NCBI RefSeq assembly: GCF_003576645.1
Contig: NC_044917.1
Span: forward strand, 16,572,952-16,636,951
Reading direction: 5' to 3'
DNA: 64,000 nt
Source: Ipomoea triloba
Lineage: Eukaryota; Streptophyta; Magnoliopsida; Solanales; Convolvulaceae
Part shown: in pieces, positions 20,079 to 32,392 of the stretch
How the letters are laid out: each line of letters begins with the position of its first letter
Position numbering within the stretch: position 1 is the first letter of the stretch
The notes under the pieces: generated by a model
Databases searched by the model: none
Told to the model about the DNA's origin: nothing
What the model saw: the letters and a program-made list of their open reading frames with translations, nothing else
Program-made: the position numbers and the translations under genes

Positions 20079-21450
20079 GCATACTGGAAAGCACGTACCA
20101 GGACACACATCAAAGCTCAGGGTGAACGTATCTGGAGGCTGAAATGACTGCTGCTGGATATAATGATAAGCTCTTGATATTATTTTCTCACTATTGCATG
20201 AAAGTCCAGTTTACGTTACATGGTGTAATTTGGCTAAAGCGGCATGGGAAATTCTAGAAACCACCTACGAGGGCACCAATTTTGTCAAACAGTCAAAACT
20301 ACAACTTGAGCAGAGTGACTTTAAAGATCTACGTATGCATGATGATGAGAACATTGTTAGTTTAAATGAACGGGTTCAAGAAATCGCAAATCGCACTTCT
20401 GTACTCGGTGAACCATTCACTCAACCAAAACTAATCAATAAGGTACTACGATCGCTCCCACCGCGGTTTAGGATGAAGGTAATTGCAATCGGTGAACCAT
20501 TCACTCAACCAAAACTAATCAAAAAGGTACTACGATCGCTCCCACCGCGGTTTAGGATGAAGGTAATTGCAATCCAAGAAAATACAGGTTGAGATTCAAA
20601 CCTTAGTTCAATTAATGAGTAATCTCAAAACTTATGAAATAGAAATTTTTACTGACCATTCAAAGAAACAGAAAAGTATTGCTTTTATAGTTGGCGAACA
20701 AGACTCCATCTCCGATCCAGATGAATCAGGTGATGATCCCGTGGTGTTTTTGACCAAGCAATTTACTAAGTTTTTGAAACAGGTGAAACAAAAGAATAAC
20801 TCTCGAAGTGATAAATTTCAAAACAATAAAGGGTCAAGTTCAAGTACATCAAAGAACGCATCAAAACCAAATGGCTCCAACTACAAACCATCTACTTCAT
20901 GATCATCACAATCAAAAGACAAATCAAATAGAAGTGGCATTCGTTGCTACGAATGCGAAGGATTTTGTCATGTTTAAGCCGAGTGCGCCACCTATCTAAG
21001 ACGAAAAAAGTCTATGTCAGCCTTGACTTGGAGTGACGATGAACTTGAACTATAAGCTGTTGAGTCTGATTCAGAGGAGATTTCGGGCAACTTTGTTGCA
21101 TTTATAGCCAGAATTGTTAGTGCTGAAGATGTGGCTGATTTAGAAGGCCGTGAATATAACTCAGTTGAAGATTTTGAATTACATGTTGTTTCATATGAAA
21201 TAGAGTATAAAAAATTGTATCCCAAGTGGGAAATCTTGCTTTAAGCTAATCGGTCCTTGTCTAGTGAAATAGGAATATTAGATGCGTGAAAAGTGTACAA
21301 GAATCAGGTTGCATATAGAGACTTATCTCTCAAAATTGCTGTTGATCGAGAAGAGAACCTGAAACAAGAAGTTAAGGCGCTGAAACAGGAACTGAGCACA
21401 CTCAAAAAGCAAATTCAAATGATGTATACTACATCGACACTTGACAAAAA
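20079..21450 (+). pseudogene. Ty1-copia gag, broken
   Basis: Continues the frame interrupted at 15971. It starts with a Y-W-K-A-R-T-R-T-H-I-K-A type gag N-terminus, then a UBN2-type gag core with W-E-I-L-E-T-T-Y-E-G and R-S-L-P-P-R-F (20194-20592). After a frame change comes a region with IEIFTDHSKKQKSIAF and a Ser/Asn-rich linker (20620-20900), and then a zinc knuckle C-Y-E-C...H...C near 20950-20990 in which one codon is now a stop. A final coiled-coil-like stretch (21293-21450) ends where the CACTA arm begins. It has an 84-bp internal duplication at 20407-20574. Gag packages element RNA into virus-like particles; this copy cannot do so intact. No pol is linked to it here. Confidence 0.8.
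20407..20574 (+). repeat. 84-bp in-frame tandem duplication in gag
   Basis: Two copies (20407-20490, 20491-20574), each encoding 28 residues beginning GEPFTQPKLI and ending MKVIAI. They differ at one visible codon (N versus K). Confidence 0.92.
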
Positions 21451-22790
21451 CACTACAAGAAAAATGCACATAGACAATAGTTTTTGACAAAAGTGTTATC
21501 TTTTATGTAAAAGACAATAGTTTAGGAAAAAAATCGTAGTTTTTGACGCAACACTTTTATCAAAGACAATGGTTTTTACCGAACCGTTGTCTTTAGTATG
21601 TTGTCTTTGTGCATTTTGTCAAAAGAAAAAACACTGCAAAGACAATGGTTTTTATGGTTTTTAAAAACCATTGTCTAAGTGCATTTTTTTTTTAAAATAA
21701 AAGGCAACATTTTTATTTACCATTGTAGTTGGTGTGTTGTCTTTAAATGCACTTGAATACACAACACTACAAAGACAATAGTTTTTTTTTTTAAAACCGT
21801 TGTCTTTGTGCAATTTCTTTTAAAGACAACGGTTTTATTTAACCGTTGTCGTTTGTGTGTTGTCTTTAAGCAAACTTGAACAGAAAACACTTCAACGACA
21901 ACGGTTTATTAAAACCATTGTCTTTGTGCATACATTTTTTTTTATTTAGACAACGATTGTATTTAACCGTTTTCGTTGGTGTATTGTCTTTAAGTGCACT
22001 TGAATACACAACACTACAAAGGCAACGGTTTTTTAAAACCGTTGTCTTTGTGAGTGTTTTTTTTAAAGACAACTGTTTTATTTAGCCGTTGTCATTGGTG
22101 CGTTGTTATTAAACGCATTTGAATACACAACACTTCAAAGACAACAATTTTTTTTTAAAACCATTGTCTATTTGCATTCTGTTTTATTTATTTTTTATTT
22201 TTTTTATTTAGACAACGGATTTACGTAATCGTTGTCCTTGGTGTGTTGTCTTTAAGTATACTTGAATACACAACACTACAAAGACAACGATTTTTTAAAA
22301 CCATTGTCTTTGCTCGTTTATTTTCTTAAAAAAGACAACAGTTTTATTTAACTGTTGTCGTTTGTGTATTGTCTTTAAACACAGTTGAATAGACAACACT
22401 TCAAATACAACAGTGTATTAAAATAGTTGTCTTTGTGCACCCATTTCTTTAATTTAGACAACGATTGTATTTAACCGTTGTCGTTGGTGTGTTGTTTTTA
22501 AGTGCACTTGAATACACAATACTACAAAGACAATAGTTTTTAAAACCGTTGTCTTTGTGAGTTTTTTTTAAAGACAACGGTTTTATTTAGCCGTTGTCGT
22601 TGGTGTGTTGTTCTTAAACTCATTTTAATACACAACACTTCAAAGACAACCGTTCGTGCATTCTGATTTTTATTTGGACAACGATTTTGTTGTCTTTAAG
22701 TGAACTTGAATACACAACACTACAATTTTTTTTTAAAGACAATGGTTTTATTTAATCGTTGTCGTTTGTGTGCTGTCTTGGAATAAAAGA
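21451..22790 (+). mobile_element. CACTA transposon arm with dense subterminal repeats
   Basis: Begins CACTACAAGAAAAATGC at 21451 directly after the copia gag stretch. It is followed by about 1.3 kb of short sense and antisense motifs such as AAAGACAACGGTTTT, AAAACCGTTGTCTTTGTG and TTGAATACACAACACT, spaced so that neighbouring blocks form potential hairpins. This is the architecture of CACTA subterminal transposase-binding regions. The opposite end is not in the window, and at about 22790 the LINE remnant takes over. No transposase gene. Confidence 0.8.
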
Positions 22791-23099
22791 CAATGAATAG
22801 GTCCTCCTAGGAGAGGCACCTGAGGCACCCTGAGTAAGAATCTCCATGACACCATCAGGTGGTTGGTTCAGAATAGACGTACCCCACTAAGCCTCTTGAC
22901 CCATGTTAGCCAGATAATTAGCGCACTGATTTCCTTCCCTATACACGTGAACGAGGTCGAACTCTTGGAAGCGCCTTATTAGCGCTTTACAATCCACAGT
23001 TAAAGTTTTCGCCTCAAGTCTCGATTCAGTCTCTTTATTTAAAGCTTGGATCATCGAGATTGAATTAGTTTCAGCCATGATCTTGTTGAAACCTCGGTT
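22791..23099 (-). pseudogene. LINE RNase H domain, C-terminal part
   Basis: On the minus strand the frame reads through an RNase H-like (RVT_3) segment with I-M-A-E-T-N-S, then DCKALIRRFQEFDLVHVYRE and GNQCANYLANMGQ, the usual C-terminus of plant LINE polyproteins. The first aspartate of this part (normally E-T-D) reads N. The domain is cut at 23099 by an LTR element; its N-terminal half is at 30024-30200. In the 23100-23228 stretch the open frame merely runs on into the LTR. Confidence 0.8.
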
Positions 23100-23489
23100 T
23101 GTTAGATATAAATAATCTAACCATACAGAATAGTCTACGAGAAACATGACCTCGTAGTAGCGGACGCAGTGTTGATCTCTCCAGCCACAGTTGATGTGAT
23201 GCCTCTTGAACGGTAGATCGTTAGCCATACTTGGCTCATACTTGACTCAGAAGCCTAGATGGTGTATTGGTGTCGACTGAGCAATATGAGTACCGTGAAC
23301 TGTATGTGCTATATAATGAATATCCTATATCCCATCAATCCAGGTTTATATAGGCATAAAGTCTGGTTGAATAACAACTACTAGTTATTCAGTCCAACCA
23401 AACCACTTAATTAGCCTAGTCAACCTGCACCACTTAATTAAGGCTCTAATATATAATATATAAAATATATTATTAGGGAAAATCTTACA
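23100..23489 (-). repeat. 3' LTR of the LARD
   Basis: 390 bp; TG...CA when read on the plus strand. Partner of 29629-30023. Confidence 0.92.
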
Positions 23490-26400
23490 TTCTCCCACTT
23501 GGTGCAAGTACTAGCACAACCCTTATCACCACTTGGTGCAAGTATTAGCACAACCCTCATCAAAGAACAAAACACACAAATCATAGTGATAACACACAAA
23601 TCATAGTGATATGTCATCTATTTTACATAGTAATATCCATTATGGTCACATGCATTTTAATTCTCCAACTTAGGCCCCTCATGAACAAACCCAATGTTTA
23701 TTCTCGATAACTTAAGGGATGATTCTCAAAATATATTATGTTCATAACTGAAGAGAAGAAACCATCCAAAATATTTGTACAAAAGAGTACACTGTATGAT
23801 ATCTAAAATCCTTAAAAATATGTCTTAAGTAGAGATCTCTTAGTGTTAGCATAATGATAACTGTATTCCATGACTTCTTTATAACATAACTTAAACATGC
23901 ACTACCTCTAACGGCTAAGAGCTCAGAGTTGACACGGCTGTCACTCCCACTCATTAAAATAGCCAAAAGATAGTTAAGTCACATAAGCATTCCAATAACT
24001 TAGACAATAGACCAAAACTCTAAGTCCATAAATTTGGAATCTTAAACATACACCATAACTTCCCAAATAATCTCAATGTCCACTTTAAAAATAAACTGAA
24101 CATTGTGAGTCTTACTTTTATGTATCACAAAATTGTTTTTGAGCCTTACATACCAAAATGGCTCAAGATCAATTTTGAATAATCTAAAGACTCTATTAAA
24201 CGCCAAAGAATAACAGTGGACTACAAGTTAGATGATTTTGTTCTAATAAATTCCTTAATATTGTTACAACATTTTAATAAATATGTTGCACAACCAAATG
24301 TTTAATAATTTGAACTTATGAATTTATATGAACAAATTCAAGATTAATACTTGTGGAATCTTTTGAACTTATTGTTTGACATACAATCCAATTTGCATTG
24401 GGATGTATTAAGACAATAATTAAATCCATAATCTTTAGTAGAGCATCTTAATGATCTTTTTCTAAATGATCGCTCCATTGTTCTTTAGCAAAATTAATGA
24501 TATACACACTCATAATTGATTTGACCAACTAATAATAAATGAGGATACAATTCCCCACCATTAGTTGGGCATACTAAATGAATTAAAGTCCAACTAAATA
24601 ATGAAGATGTAATTCCCCACCATAGTTGGACATACTAAAAACAAAATACACCTTCCAAAACCAAGTTAGAATTTGGCTCAAAAGATACATTTTATTCCTG
24701 GAATTCAAAATAAGTATATCATATCACGTAACTTACTATAGTTAGTCCAAAGAACTAAGTAAATTTTTGTGGGTTAATTAATAAAAGTGGCTAAATTTTG
24801 GGAAGTAACTCAATACATATTTTTCCAATGCAAAACATGAAACTTAGAATTATAATTGAACTAAATTTACAATTCTAAGAAATTGTGATAAAATTATTAT
24901 CTCATGTTAAGGGATTTATTGATATAAACTTGCTTGTGGGCTAAAGTTTTTTTTTTTTTTTGAAAGAAAGAGTGGGCTAAAGTTTTAATTCTATTAAATC
25001 CAATTAAGAAACCCTTATGATAATATTTTATCTCAATTGCTAATAGTCAGAAGAATCTAGAGACATAAAACTTGCCTGTGGGCTAAAGTTTTACTCAATT
25101 AGATCCAACTGAAAAATTTTATTTATGATGAAACAATTATCAAATGAGTTGAAGAATCAAGTGACATAAAACTTGCCCGTGGGCTAAAGTTTTGATTCAA
25201 TAAGATTATTTACAACCATTATGATTAAAAAAACTTAAAGAAATCAAGTTCCTTTTCCTTAATCCCGTGGGCAATTCAAGAAATATGATCCAAAGTTTAC
25301 ATCATAAAACTAAACTTCATGATAGAATTGGAAATTATTTACAAATAATTATAAAGTAAATAAATTGATTTATTTCTATCATCACTGATAAAACTACTAA
25401 ACTACATTCCGATACATAATTGCTTGTGGGCTAAATTATGATCGTAGTCCAGTATTTCATCTTAATTATATAAATGTAACAAAATTGCCTGTGGGCAAAA
25501 TTCCATCATATTACATACAATTAATCACAAACAATATGTCCAAAAACTTTATGTGATCAAAATAAACCGCTTAATATATAATTTTAATTGATTAAAGGAT
25601 ATTGTGGCTACTCCCCAACCAAATTAAAATTATAGGATCACTAGACATTTATCAAATCCTTGCGTAAACTTTATGTGATCAAGATAAAGATATATATAAT
25701 TTAATCTGATTAAGGATGTTGTGGCTACTCTCCAACCAAATTAAAACTATAATATCAAAACTTAATAATCTTAGGTAGTTGAATATGCTGTGGCTATTCC
25801 TTAATTAACCAAGATTGAAAACTTAAGAGACTTCAGTAAATTAAAGATGCTATGTCTATTCTCTAATGAACCGAAATCAAATCACATTGTAAGGAATACT
25901 TAAAATTTTGACAAATTATACCAAATCATGATGGGAAATTTCAAATGTATATACCCCAGAAGTTGGTAAAACAAAACCTCACTAAAGACCAGCTCTTTAA
26001 ATAATATCAATTTAAGGAGACTAGTGGCCAATATGTTCTTAAGTCATGGTCATAAAACTAGTATGCATCCCTGATTGATATACACAAAATGTATAACTGT
26101 TTGGCTATAAACAAAAATTGTAGGGTATAATCCAAAGTTGAATAGTTCACCTATAATTAAAGCTTAAATTGGTGAACTAAATCAATGGTTCAAATGTGCT
26201 TAAATTCAGGCACTACTGTAACTAAAGTTTATGCACAAGTCCAACTTAATTAGGAACTAATATAATTTCAACCTAAATTTATGCATTGCTAAAGACATAA
26301 TAAAATTGTATAATTTAAAAGACAGAATATTATGCTTAGGACAAATATGCATAAAATTAAGCATGATTAAACTCATATATTCTTAACAAATTGCAACATA

Positions 26401-28880
26401 AAACAATTTTAATATGATCTTTCAAAGTATAAACTTAATATTCAAACAGTAATGAGTCCAAACCAAAAGGGACCCAAATTAATGAATATATACTTTGAAA
26501 TTTTCAAACTTTAAGCCCATTACAAAATGCTTTAATGCATCACACTAAATTTATGAGAAATAGACCGAATTTACAAATTCAAACAATATCTAACAAATAT
26601 ATATATATATATATATAGTCATTTGTAAAAGAAAATCTCACAAACCCAAATTGCATAATTAAACTTAATATTATGCATTTAATTTAATGTGACTAAATGT
26701 ATAAAACTATCTAAAGAGTATGAACCAACTAGAGAGTAACGAATTTACACTAAATATTCATTATTCATACTTAACAAAATATGGACAAAAAGAACTAAAA
26801 TCACAATTCAAAAATTAAATAAATTATGGTATAAATGGCAATAGTCAATTGCCTAGCAAATATGTTTTTCCAAAATTACTGAATTGATTCAAAACCACTC
26901 TCCATAACCCAATTAATAATATTATTCTCTCCATAACCCAATTAATAATATTATTATCATTAATGGCAAAATTGTAAATAATCCAAAAAGTAACAAAATA
27001 GCCACAATAATATTATTAGATGGAGACTAAATGAGGAAAAACAATGGTTATAACCGCTAACTTTAGAAACATTTTCGGATATAATTTTGAAAACTTGATA
27101 AAATTTGAAGTCCGAAAGACATTAATGTTAAGAAAATTATAATATCTATAATATTTTCTAACTGGAACATTTTCACATGAGCTTAATTGGAAACAATTCA
27201 GGAGTCATAACTGAATACCATATTAATATTAATGGTATCATTAATTAAACTATTTAATGGTAAAAGACAACATTATAATCACCATTAACATTTAACAATG
27301 ACAACGAAATTATGGTAATACACCTTCTTAATGTTTCCATATTTCTAAAGATAAAATATGTGACTAGTCCGAATTAGCGGTTAACTGTAGTTGTAGCATT
27401 AATTACCAATAATGACAATACAAGATAATCAATGATATACCTTAATGATGCAAATCACATCTTCCCATTGCGCTAGCAATGATGAAGATCTACAAGAGAA
27501 GGAACAAACTCCATAATTCTCCCTATCTTCACTGTTGGCGCCAATAACCTCAATGCAACGTCCAATGATACGTAAAAGATTTATTGGTAGGACTTAATTA
27601 CCAATATTAATAGTCATGTGATAAAACGAAGTGGCATGTGTAATCTTACCAATGTACCAAATATGACAGATTAACATGAAAGAATAATTATTATGAAAGG
27701 TAATAAATGAGATTAGATCCTAAACTTAATAACAGTAATTAATAATAACAAAAATGAAGACAAAACTGTAATTAAGGGATGCCAAATACTAATCTCAATT
27801 TACCACATAATAATTAACCATGACTATTACAACACTTAGGGAGACCAAATTACCATTATACAGACAATATACCAACTATATTGCTTTAAAATTAAAGAAT
27901 AAATATTATTATTAAGGACCTGAAAAATTATTGATAAATTAAAAAACATAATTAACTTAAACAATAGTTATAATTCTTAATGGTCAAAATAACAATTAAA
28001 TTCTTAAATCCTTAATGTCTCCAAACCAGACCAAGACAATAATTATAGCACTTATTTGTTCAAATTAGACCTATAATTCTTAATGGGCCAAGTGAGCTAT
28101 AACATGGATGGAAAACGGTCTGGTACTGAAATAGATCCAAGCTTAATATTATTACCAATAATGAATACCATTAACGAAATATGGTAGATAGTAATAATTA
28201 AAATTTAATAACCATGTTATAAACGCAAAATAAGCTATAATTATTATTAAAATATCAATCAATAATGGTAAGATCCAAACTTAAATGACCCAAGATAGGT
28301 CTCACTCAGCTTGTTCAAAATAGGTTTTAAAGTCTCAAGTCAATATATGACTAAAATATACCCAAAATTAAATGGGAAACCAAACAAGCTACTTTAATAC
28401 GCCATAATACCCTAAATTGGCCTTAGGGATCTAAAATTGAATGATATGTATACTATGAGTTAATAATATGCTAAATTCAACTTTAATGCATGCTTTAATG
28501 AATGTATAATTGAAACAATAATAAAATATTTGACAAATATACTTAACATGCTTGAATTTGCATATTAATGTATTACTAACCCATATATCATTTAATAAAT
28601 TGCAATTCTTGAGGCAATTTAATATAACCTTAATATTAAATTAAAATTCAAATAGCAAAATAAATACTTAATATTTGCCTGAAGTTGAATAATAATTTAA
28701 TAATGAATTAAGAAGGAATTGAACTGAAAAATTAAGTTAGAAGAAGTCTAAATACGATGATGGATCAACTGAAGCAAGCCCAAATAAACCAAATAGGCCC
28801 AAGAGATTTTTTAATATATTGGACCAGGTCTGCCCAAATGGGACTGACCCGGCCCAAAGCAATATATTCCACCATTAACT
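23490..28880 (-). other. LARD interior, non-coding, with diverged repeated phrases
   Basis: AT-rich and without a meaningful reading frame. Recurrent phrases include CTTGCCTGTGGGCTAAAGTT (near 24930, 25075, 25170, diverged at 25425 and 25485), GTTGTGGCTACTCCCCAACC (near 25608, 25710, 25790, 25850) and a pair with AATTCCCCACCATTAGTTGG (24550, 24610). The first 80 bases hold a short duplication of CACTTGGTGCAAGTA. The repeats suggest an interior that grew by local duplication. Confidence 0.65.
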
Positions 28881-29375
28881 TCTTCAATTTAATTAATCAG
28901 AAGCCCTGCCTGTGAGCTTGTATGGAGTTCCCAGCGTCGTCCTAAATGAACCAGCGCAGTTGAGAGAGATGGAGCAGCGACAACCGACGCAGGCGACGCC
29001 TGAAGGAGAGGAAGGCAGCAGCAGCGCCGCCTCACCTCGTCGGAACGCCATTGGCATCGCTCGCCGCTGTCCAACCCAACAATGCCACTGATTCTTTCAT
29101 TGTCGACTAGAGCTTGACGAGTAGTGTCAAAGAGCATCACCTGAGAGAGCGGAGAGGCAGCGAAGACACCGACTACGGATCCAAAACCAGACCGTTGACA
29201 CCACCCTCTGCCCGCGACACCAACAACCAAAGCTTGTCGTTATCCGTGAACAAAACCTCGCCGAAGCTCCACCCGATCCGAATGCCAGGGCCGCTCGGAA
29301 TCCAATACCCCGGCCTCAGTTTTTCTAGCCAAAATCCGACGAAAAACAAGTCAAGCAACAACGATTAATGCGAAC
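28881..29375. other. GC-rich island near the LARD 5' end
   Basis: A sharply GC-richer patch in the AT-rich interior with overlapping open frames on both strands (minus 29230-28889, 113 codons; plus 29114-29368, 84 codons). The plus frame is rich in Ser, Pro and Thr. Position just downstream of the primer site on the minus strand fits either a leader/packaging region or a captured host gene edge. I recognise no domain. Confidence 0.4.
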
Positions 29376-29613
29376 TTTCTTAATGCGAAATCTTTTTCCA
29401 ACAACCCATACAAACTTGCAAAACGAATATTCACATATTGGAACTTGTAGTAGGTAATTTTAGATTCATTAATTTTGAAAACAAATCAAAATTAATCTTA
29501 AGGCTGGGAAAACAATTTCAACGGTCTCACATAGAATCCGTCCAAAATATACACAAAATTATTATATCAAAAAACTAAATAGACATAATAATCAACCACG
29601 CAGAGATTATAAA

Positions 29614-29626
29614 GGCTCTGATACCA
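29614..29626 (-). other. Primer-binding site of the LARD
   Basis: Minus-strand TGGTATCAGAGCC, complementary to the 3' end of initiator tRNA-Met, two bases inside the 5' LTR. It fixes the element's orientation as minus. Confidence 0.88.
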
Positions 29627-29628
29627 AA

Positions 29629-30023
29629 TGTTAGATATAAATAATCGAACCGTACATAATAGTCTACGAGAAACCTAACCTCGTAGTAGCGGAAGTGGAA
29701 GCAGTGTTGATCTCCAACCACAGTTGATGTGATGCCTCTTGAACGGTAGACCGTTAGCTATATTTGGCTCATACTTGACTCAGAACCCTAGATGGTGTAT
29801 TGGTGTCAACTAAGCAGTATGAGTACCGTGAACTGTATGTGCTATATATTGAATATCCTGTATCCCATTAATCCGAGTTTATATAGGCACATCGTCTGCT
29901 TGAATAACAACTACTAGTTATTCAGTCTAACCAAACCACTTAATAAGCCTAGTCAACTTGCAACACTTAATTAAGGCCCATAATATATAATATATAAAAT
30001 ATATTATTAGGGAAAATCTTACA
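29629..30023 (-). repeat. 5' LTR of the LARD
   Basis: 395 bp, partner of 23100-23489, with a few small indels between them. Confidence 0.92.
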
Positions 30024-30886
30024 CGGTTGACTGCGATGAGTAACCCTTCTCGGAGGCCCAGAGCTCGGCAATGAAGCTGTTGGTAATACTAATCTTAGAT
30101 GTAAAACCCACGATCCACGTTCCTTGGTGATCATGGCAATAAAGCTAGCCATACTCGAACTCGCCTTTCTTGCGCCATCTGTATTAAGTTTGATAATTCC
30201 TTAACAAGGGGGAGACAAGTAAACCCATACTTAATTCGCACGACACTTAATTTCCTCCGCTGTCACTATTTCATTGCTGAAGACGAGTGCATAGCCTTCC
30301 AGAGATTCCAGAGTAGAAACAAGAACAGGTTGCGCCACATGCACTCTCTTAATCCTTGCTGTCTGCCCGAGCTGTTGTCTTCAATCCACTTCACCATGTG
30401 ACTGAAATAATTAGCCGTGAAACCAGGTGGAAAATTGACAAGATTCCAGCAGTCGACTGCTACTGGACACCGTCTGAACACATGATCAATCGTTTCCTCC
30501 TCATCTACACACCTCGGGTAGTTGCCTTGACTGGTTATGCCTCGTCTTTATCTTTCAGAGTTTACGAGGAGACCATTTTTGCATTATCTTCCAGATGAAA
30601 ATCTTAATCTTCTCCAGGCACTTGATGTTCCAAATCCAATCATAACTCCCCTCTTCTTTTTGACCCGTAATCAGAGAAAACACATACTTGACAGAAAACA
30701 CAGTGTCTCTGAGGGATGCCACGTAAAGGAGTCTTGTTGTTCATCAGATAGAGGAATTGGAATGGCCCTAATGATGTTCAGGGAATTGTTAGGGAGAGAG
30801 GTTTTCGAAGGCCTCCACGTTCCACCTTTTATTCTGCGAAATAAAGTGGCTAACACATACATGGTGACTGTTGCTAGCAGTGGCGG
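30024..30886 (-). pseudogene. LINE: RT zinc-binding domain and RNase H N-terminal half
   Basis: On the minus strand, 30862-30671 reads as the late RT/linker region with N-I-I-R-A-I-P-I-P-L-S-D-E-Q and W-H-P-S-E-T. 30481-30266 is a zf-RVT-like domain starting FRRCPVAVDCWNLVNFPPGF. 30152-30029 carries the RNase H start with A-S-F-I-A-M and frame damage. Stops and shifts separate the pieces. It continues after the LARD at 23099 and is cut at 30886 by the Athila LTR. LINEs are non-LTR retrotransposons that copy by target-primed reverse transcription; this copy is dead. Its endonuclease and most of the RT are missing from the window. Confidence 0.8.
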
Positions 30887-32180
30887 TGATACACATGTTT
30901 TTACACCATTATTTGCCCCACGATTCAGTAGTTTTGTTGCTTATTTCCTTTACCCTGATACATTTAAGACTCGTTTGTGTGTTACATTTGATCAATCTTA
31001 GTTTATTCGCAAATGAGGACCAAAGGAAGGATTTTCGGTCATCTCGGACAAGTTTTTGAGACATCAGGAATCTACCCCAAGACGGAAAGGAGCAACGGAG
31101 CACGAAGGGAGTAAGAAGTGGACCAGGAGGCCGCCTCATGGCCAGCCTCACGGCCGTGATGGCAGCCGTGATCTCCACTGCAGATAGCATTTGGCCACGG
31201 CGCATCACGGCCCCGATCCTGGCCGTGATGGTGGCCGTGACTCAACTGTTGTCCAGTATTTATTTCGCGATTTCTGTATTTGTTGTAGATTCCGAGTCCT
31301 AGTTTAGTTCAGTGCAATTTTTCCCTTCTTTAGAGTTTTTCATAACATAGAATAGAGCAGATTTACATCATTGAATTCGGTTACAAGCTTGGAATCATTG
31401 TTTTGGAATTGCTCTCAAGAATTGTTAGTAAAGTTTTCCCTTTTATTCTTTAATTTTGCTGCTATGATTTCAGAATTAAATTCTTGTTTTGCTTTGTTTA
31501 CTTCAATCATGCGTGAGTAATTCGCTTATGGGTTTGGATTAGGGGGTTATTGTTAATCTTGATGTTCGATTTGTGATTATTGCATAAAGGGATTGAATCT
31601 ATTACCTAGGGTTTATGTTGATTTGGAAATTGCTTTTTTTACTTGTTATTGATTGATGGCCATAATTAATTGCTAGTCTAGGAGAGGGATTTATTACAAC
31701 GAGAGTTGGATGGAGACCTCGAGCCTTACCAATTTCAACCTAATTTTCCTACTATGAGAATAGGGGTAATTTTGGGGGCTTACAATGCTTAGGTGTTTAA
31801 GGTTATGATTGATGCATCACGAAAGTGGGGTAATTGTAGCCTAATTCTATTTATTGATTACGAAAGTAGCTGAATTGAATTCTTATGTGCATTGCCCATA
31901 AATCCCTAGGTTAATTATTCTTTCACTAATTCTGAGATGGTTAGAACATCAAGATTACAATTCCCCTAATCTGACCAATTCCCTTATCATACATTTAATT
32001 CATTATCAAATTTAGTTCTTTTAATTTTCATCATTCAGTTATTAGTTGCTTGGATTCTAGTTGATTCACGTACTGTAGTGTCTAGTATTCTTAATTCATA
32101 CAATTACGTGCCATAACCCCAATCCTCAGCGGAACAACATATCACACCTTCTTTTTACACTCATCATTATACTCTTCACA
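30887..32180 (+). repeat. Athila-like 5' LTR
   Basis: Begins TGATACACATGTTTTTACAC and ends TCTTCACA just before the primer-binding site; about 1.29 kb. It includes a cluster of GGCCGTGA/TCACGGCC motifs at 31131-31235. Its first 1.1 kb matches 38549-39663. Confidence 0.88.
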
Positions 32181-32183
32181 TTT

Positions 32184-32201
32184 TGGCGCCGTTGTCGGGG
32201 A
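32184..32201 (+). other. Athila primer-binding site
   Basis: TGGCGCCGTTGTCGGGGA differs by one base from TGGCGCCGTTGCCGGGGA, the tRNA-Asp-type site typical of Athila elements. Confidence 0.85.
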
Positions 32202-32392
32202 TTGGTTTATTTGGTTTTAATTGTGTGATTATTTTCTTACTAGCATTAGAGTTAGTGAGTTTTAGGAGATCAAGTTTTTATTTTATTCATTATTCAAAAA
32301 ACAAAAAAAAAATTCTTTATTTGCACTAACCCTTAACCAATTTCTTCCAAGAGTGTTTGTTTTTGTGATTGACATTAGGTTTCCCTCCTCTT

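Larger units (their letters stand above)
23095..30028 (-). mobile_element. Complete non-autonomous LTR retrotransposon (LARD type)
   Basis: Two LTRs (23100-23489 and 29629-30023), beginning TGTTAGATATAAATAATC and ending AAATCTTACA, enclose 6.1 kb. The 5-bp duplication CGGTT is present at 23095-23099 and 30024-30028. On the minus strand the 5' LTR is 30023-29629, followed at once by TGGTATCAGAGCC (29626-29614), the initiator tRNA-Met primer site; a purine-rich AAGTGGGAGA-type tract precedes the 3' LTR. The interior lacks gag and pol frames, so it depends on proteins from another element. By eye the LTRs are roughly 92% identical, so the insertion is not recent. It split a LINE RNase H domain. 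Confidence 0.92.

Noticed and set aside
23100..23228. N-terminal 40-odd codons of the RNase H frame at 22887-23228
   Set aside because: They are translated from the LTR of the inserted element; the LINE domain begins only at 23099.
30537..31001. A 154-codon plus-strand frame
   Set aside because: Antisense of the LINE zinc-binding region running into the Athila LTR; no domain.
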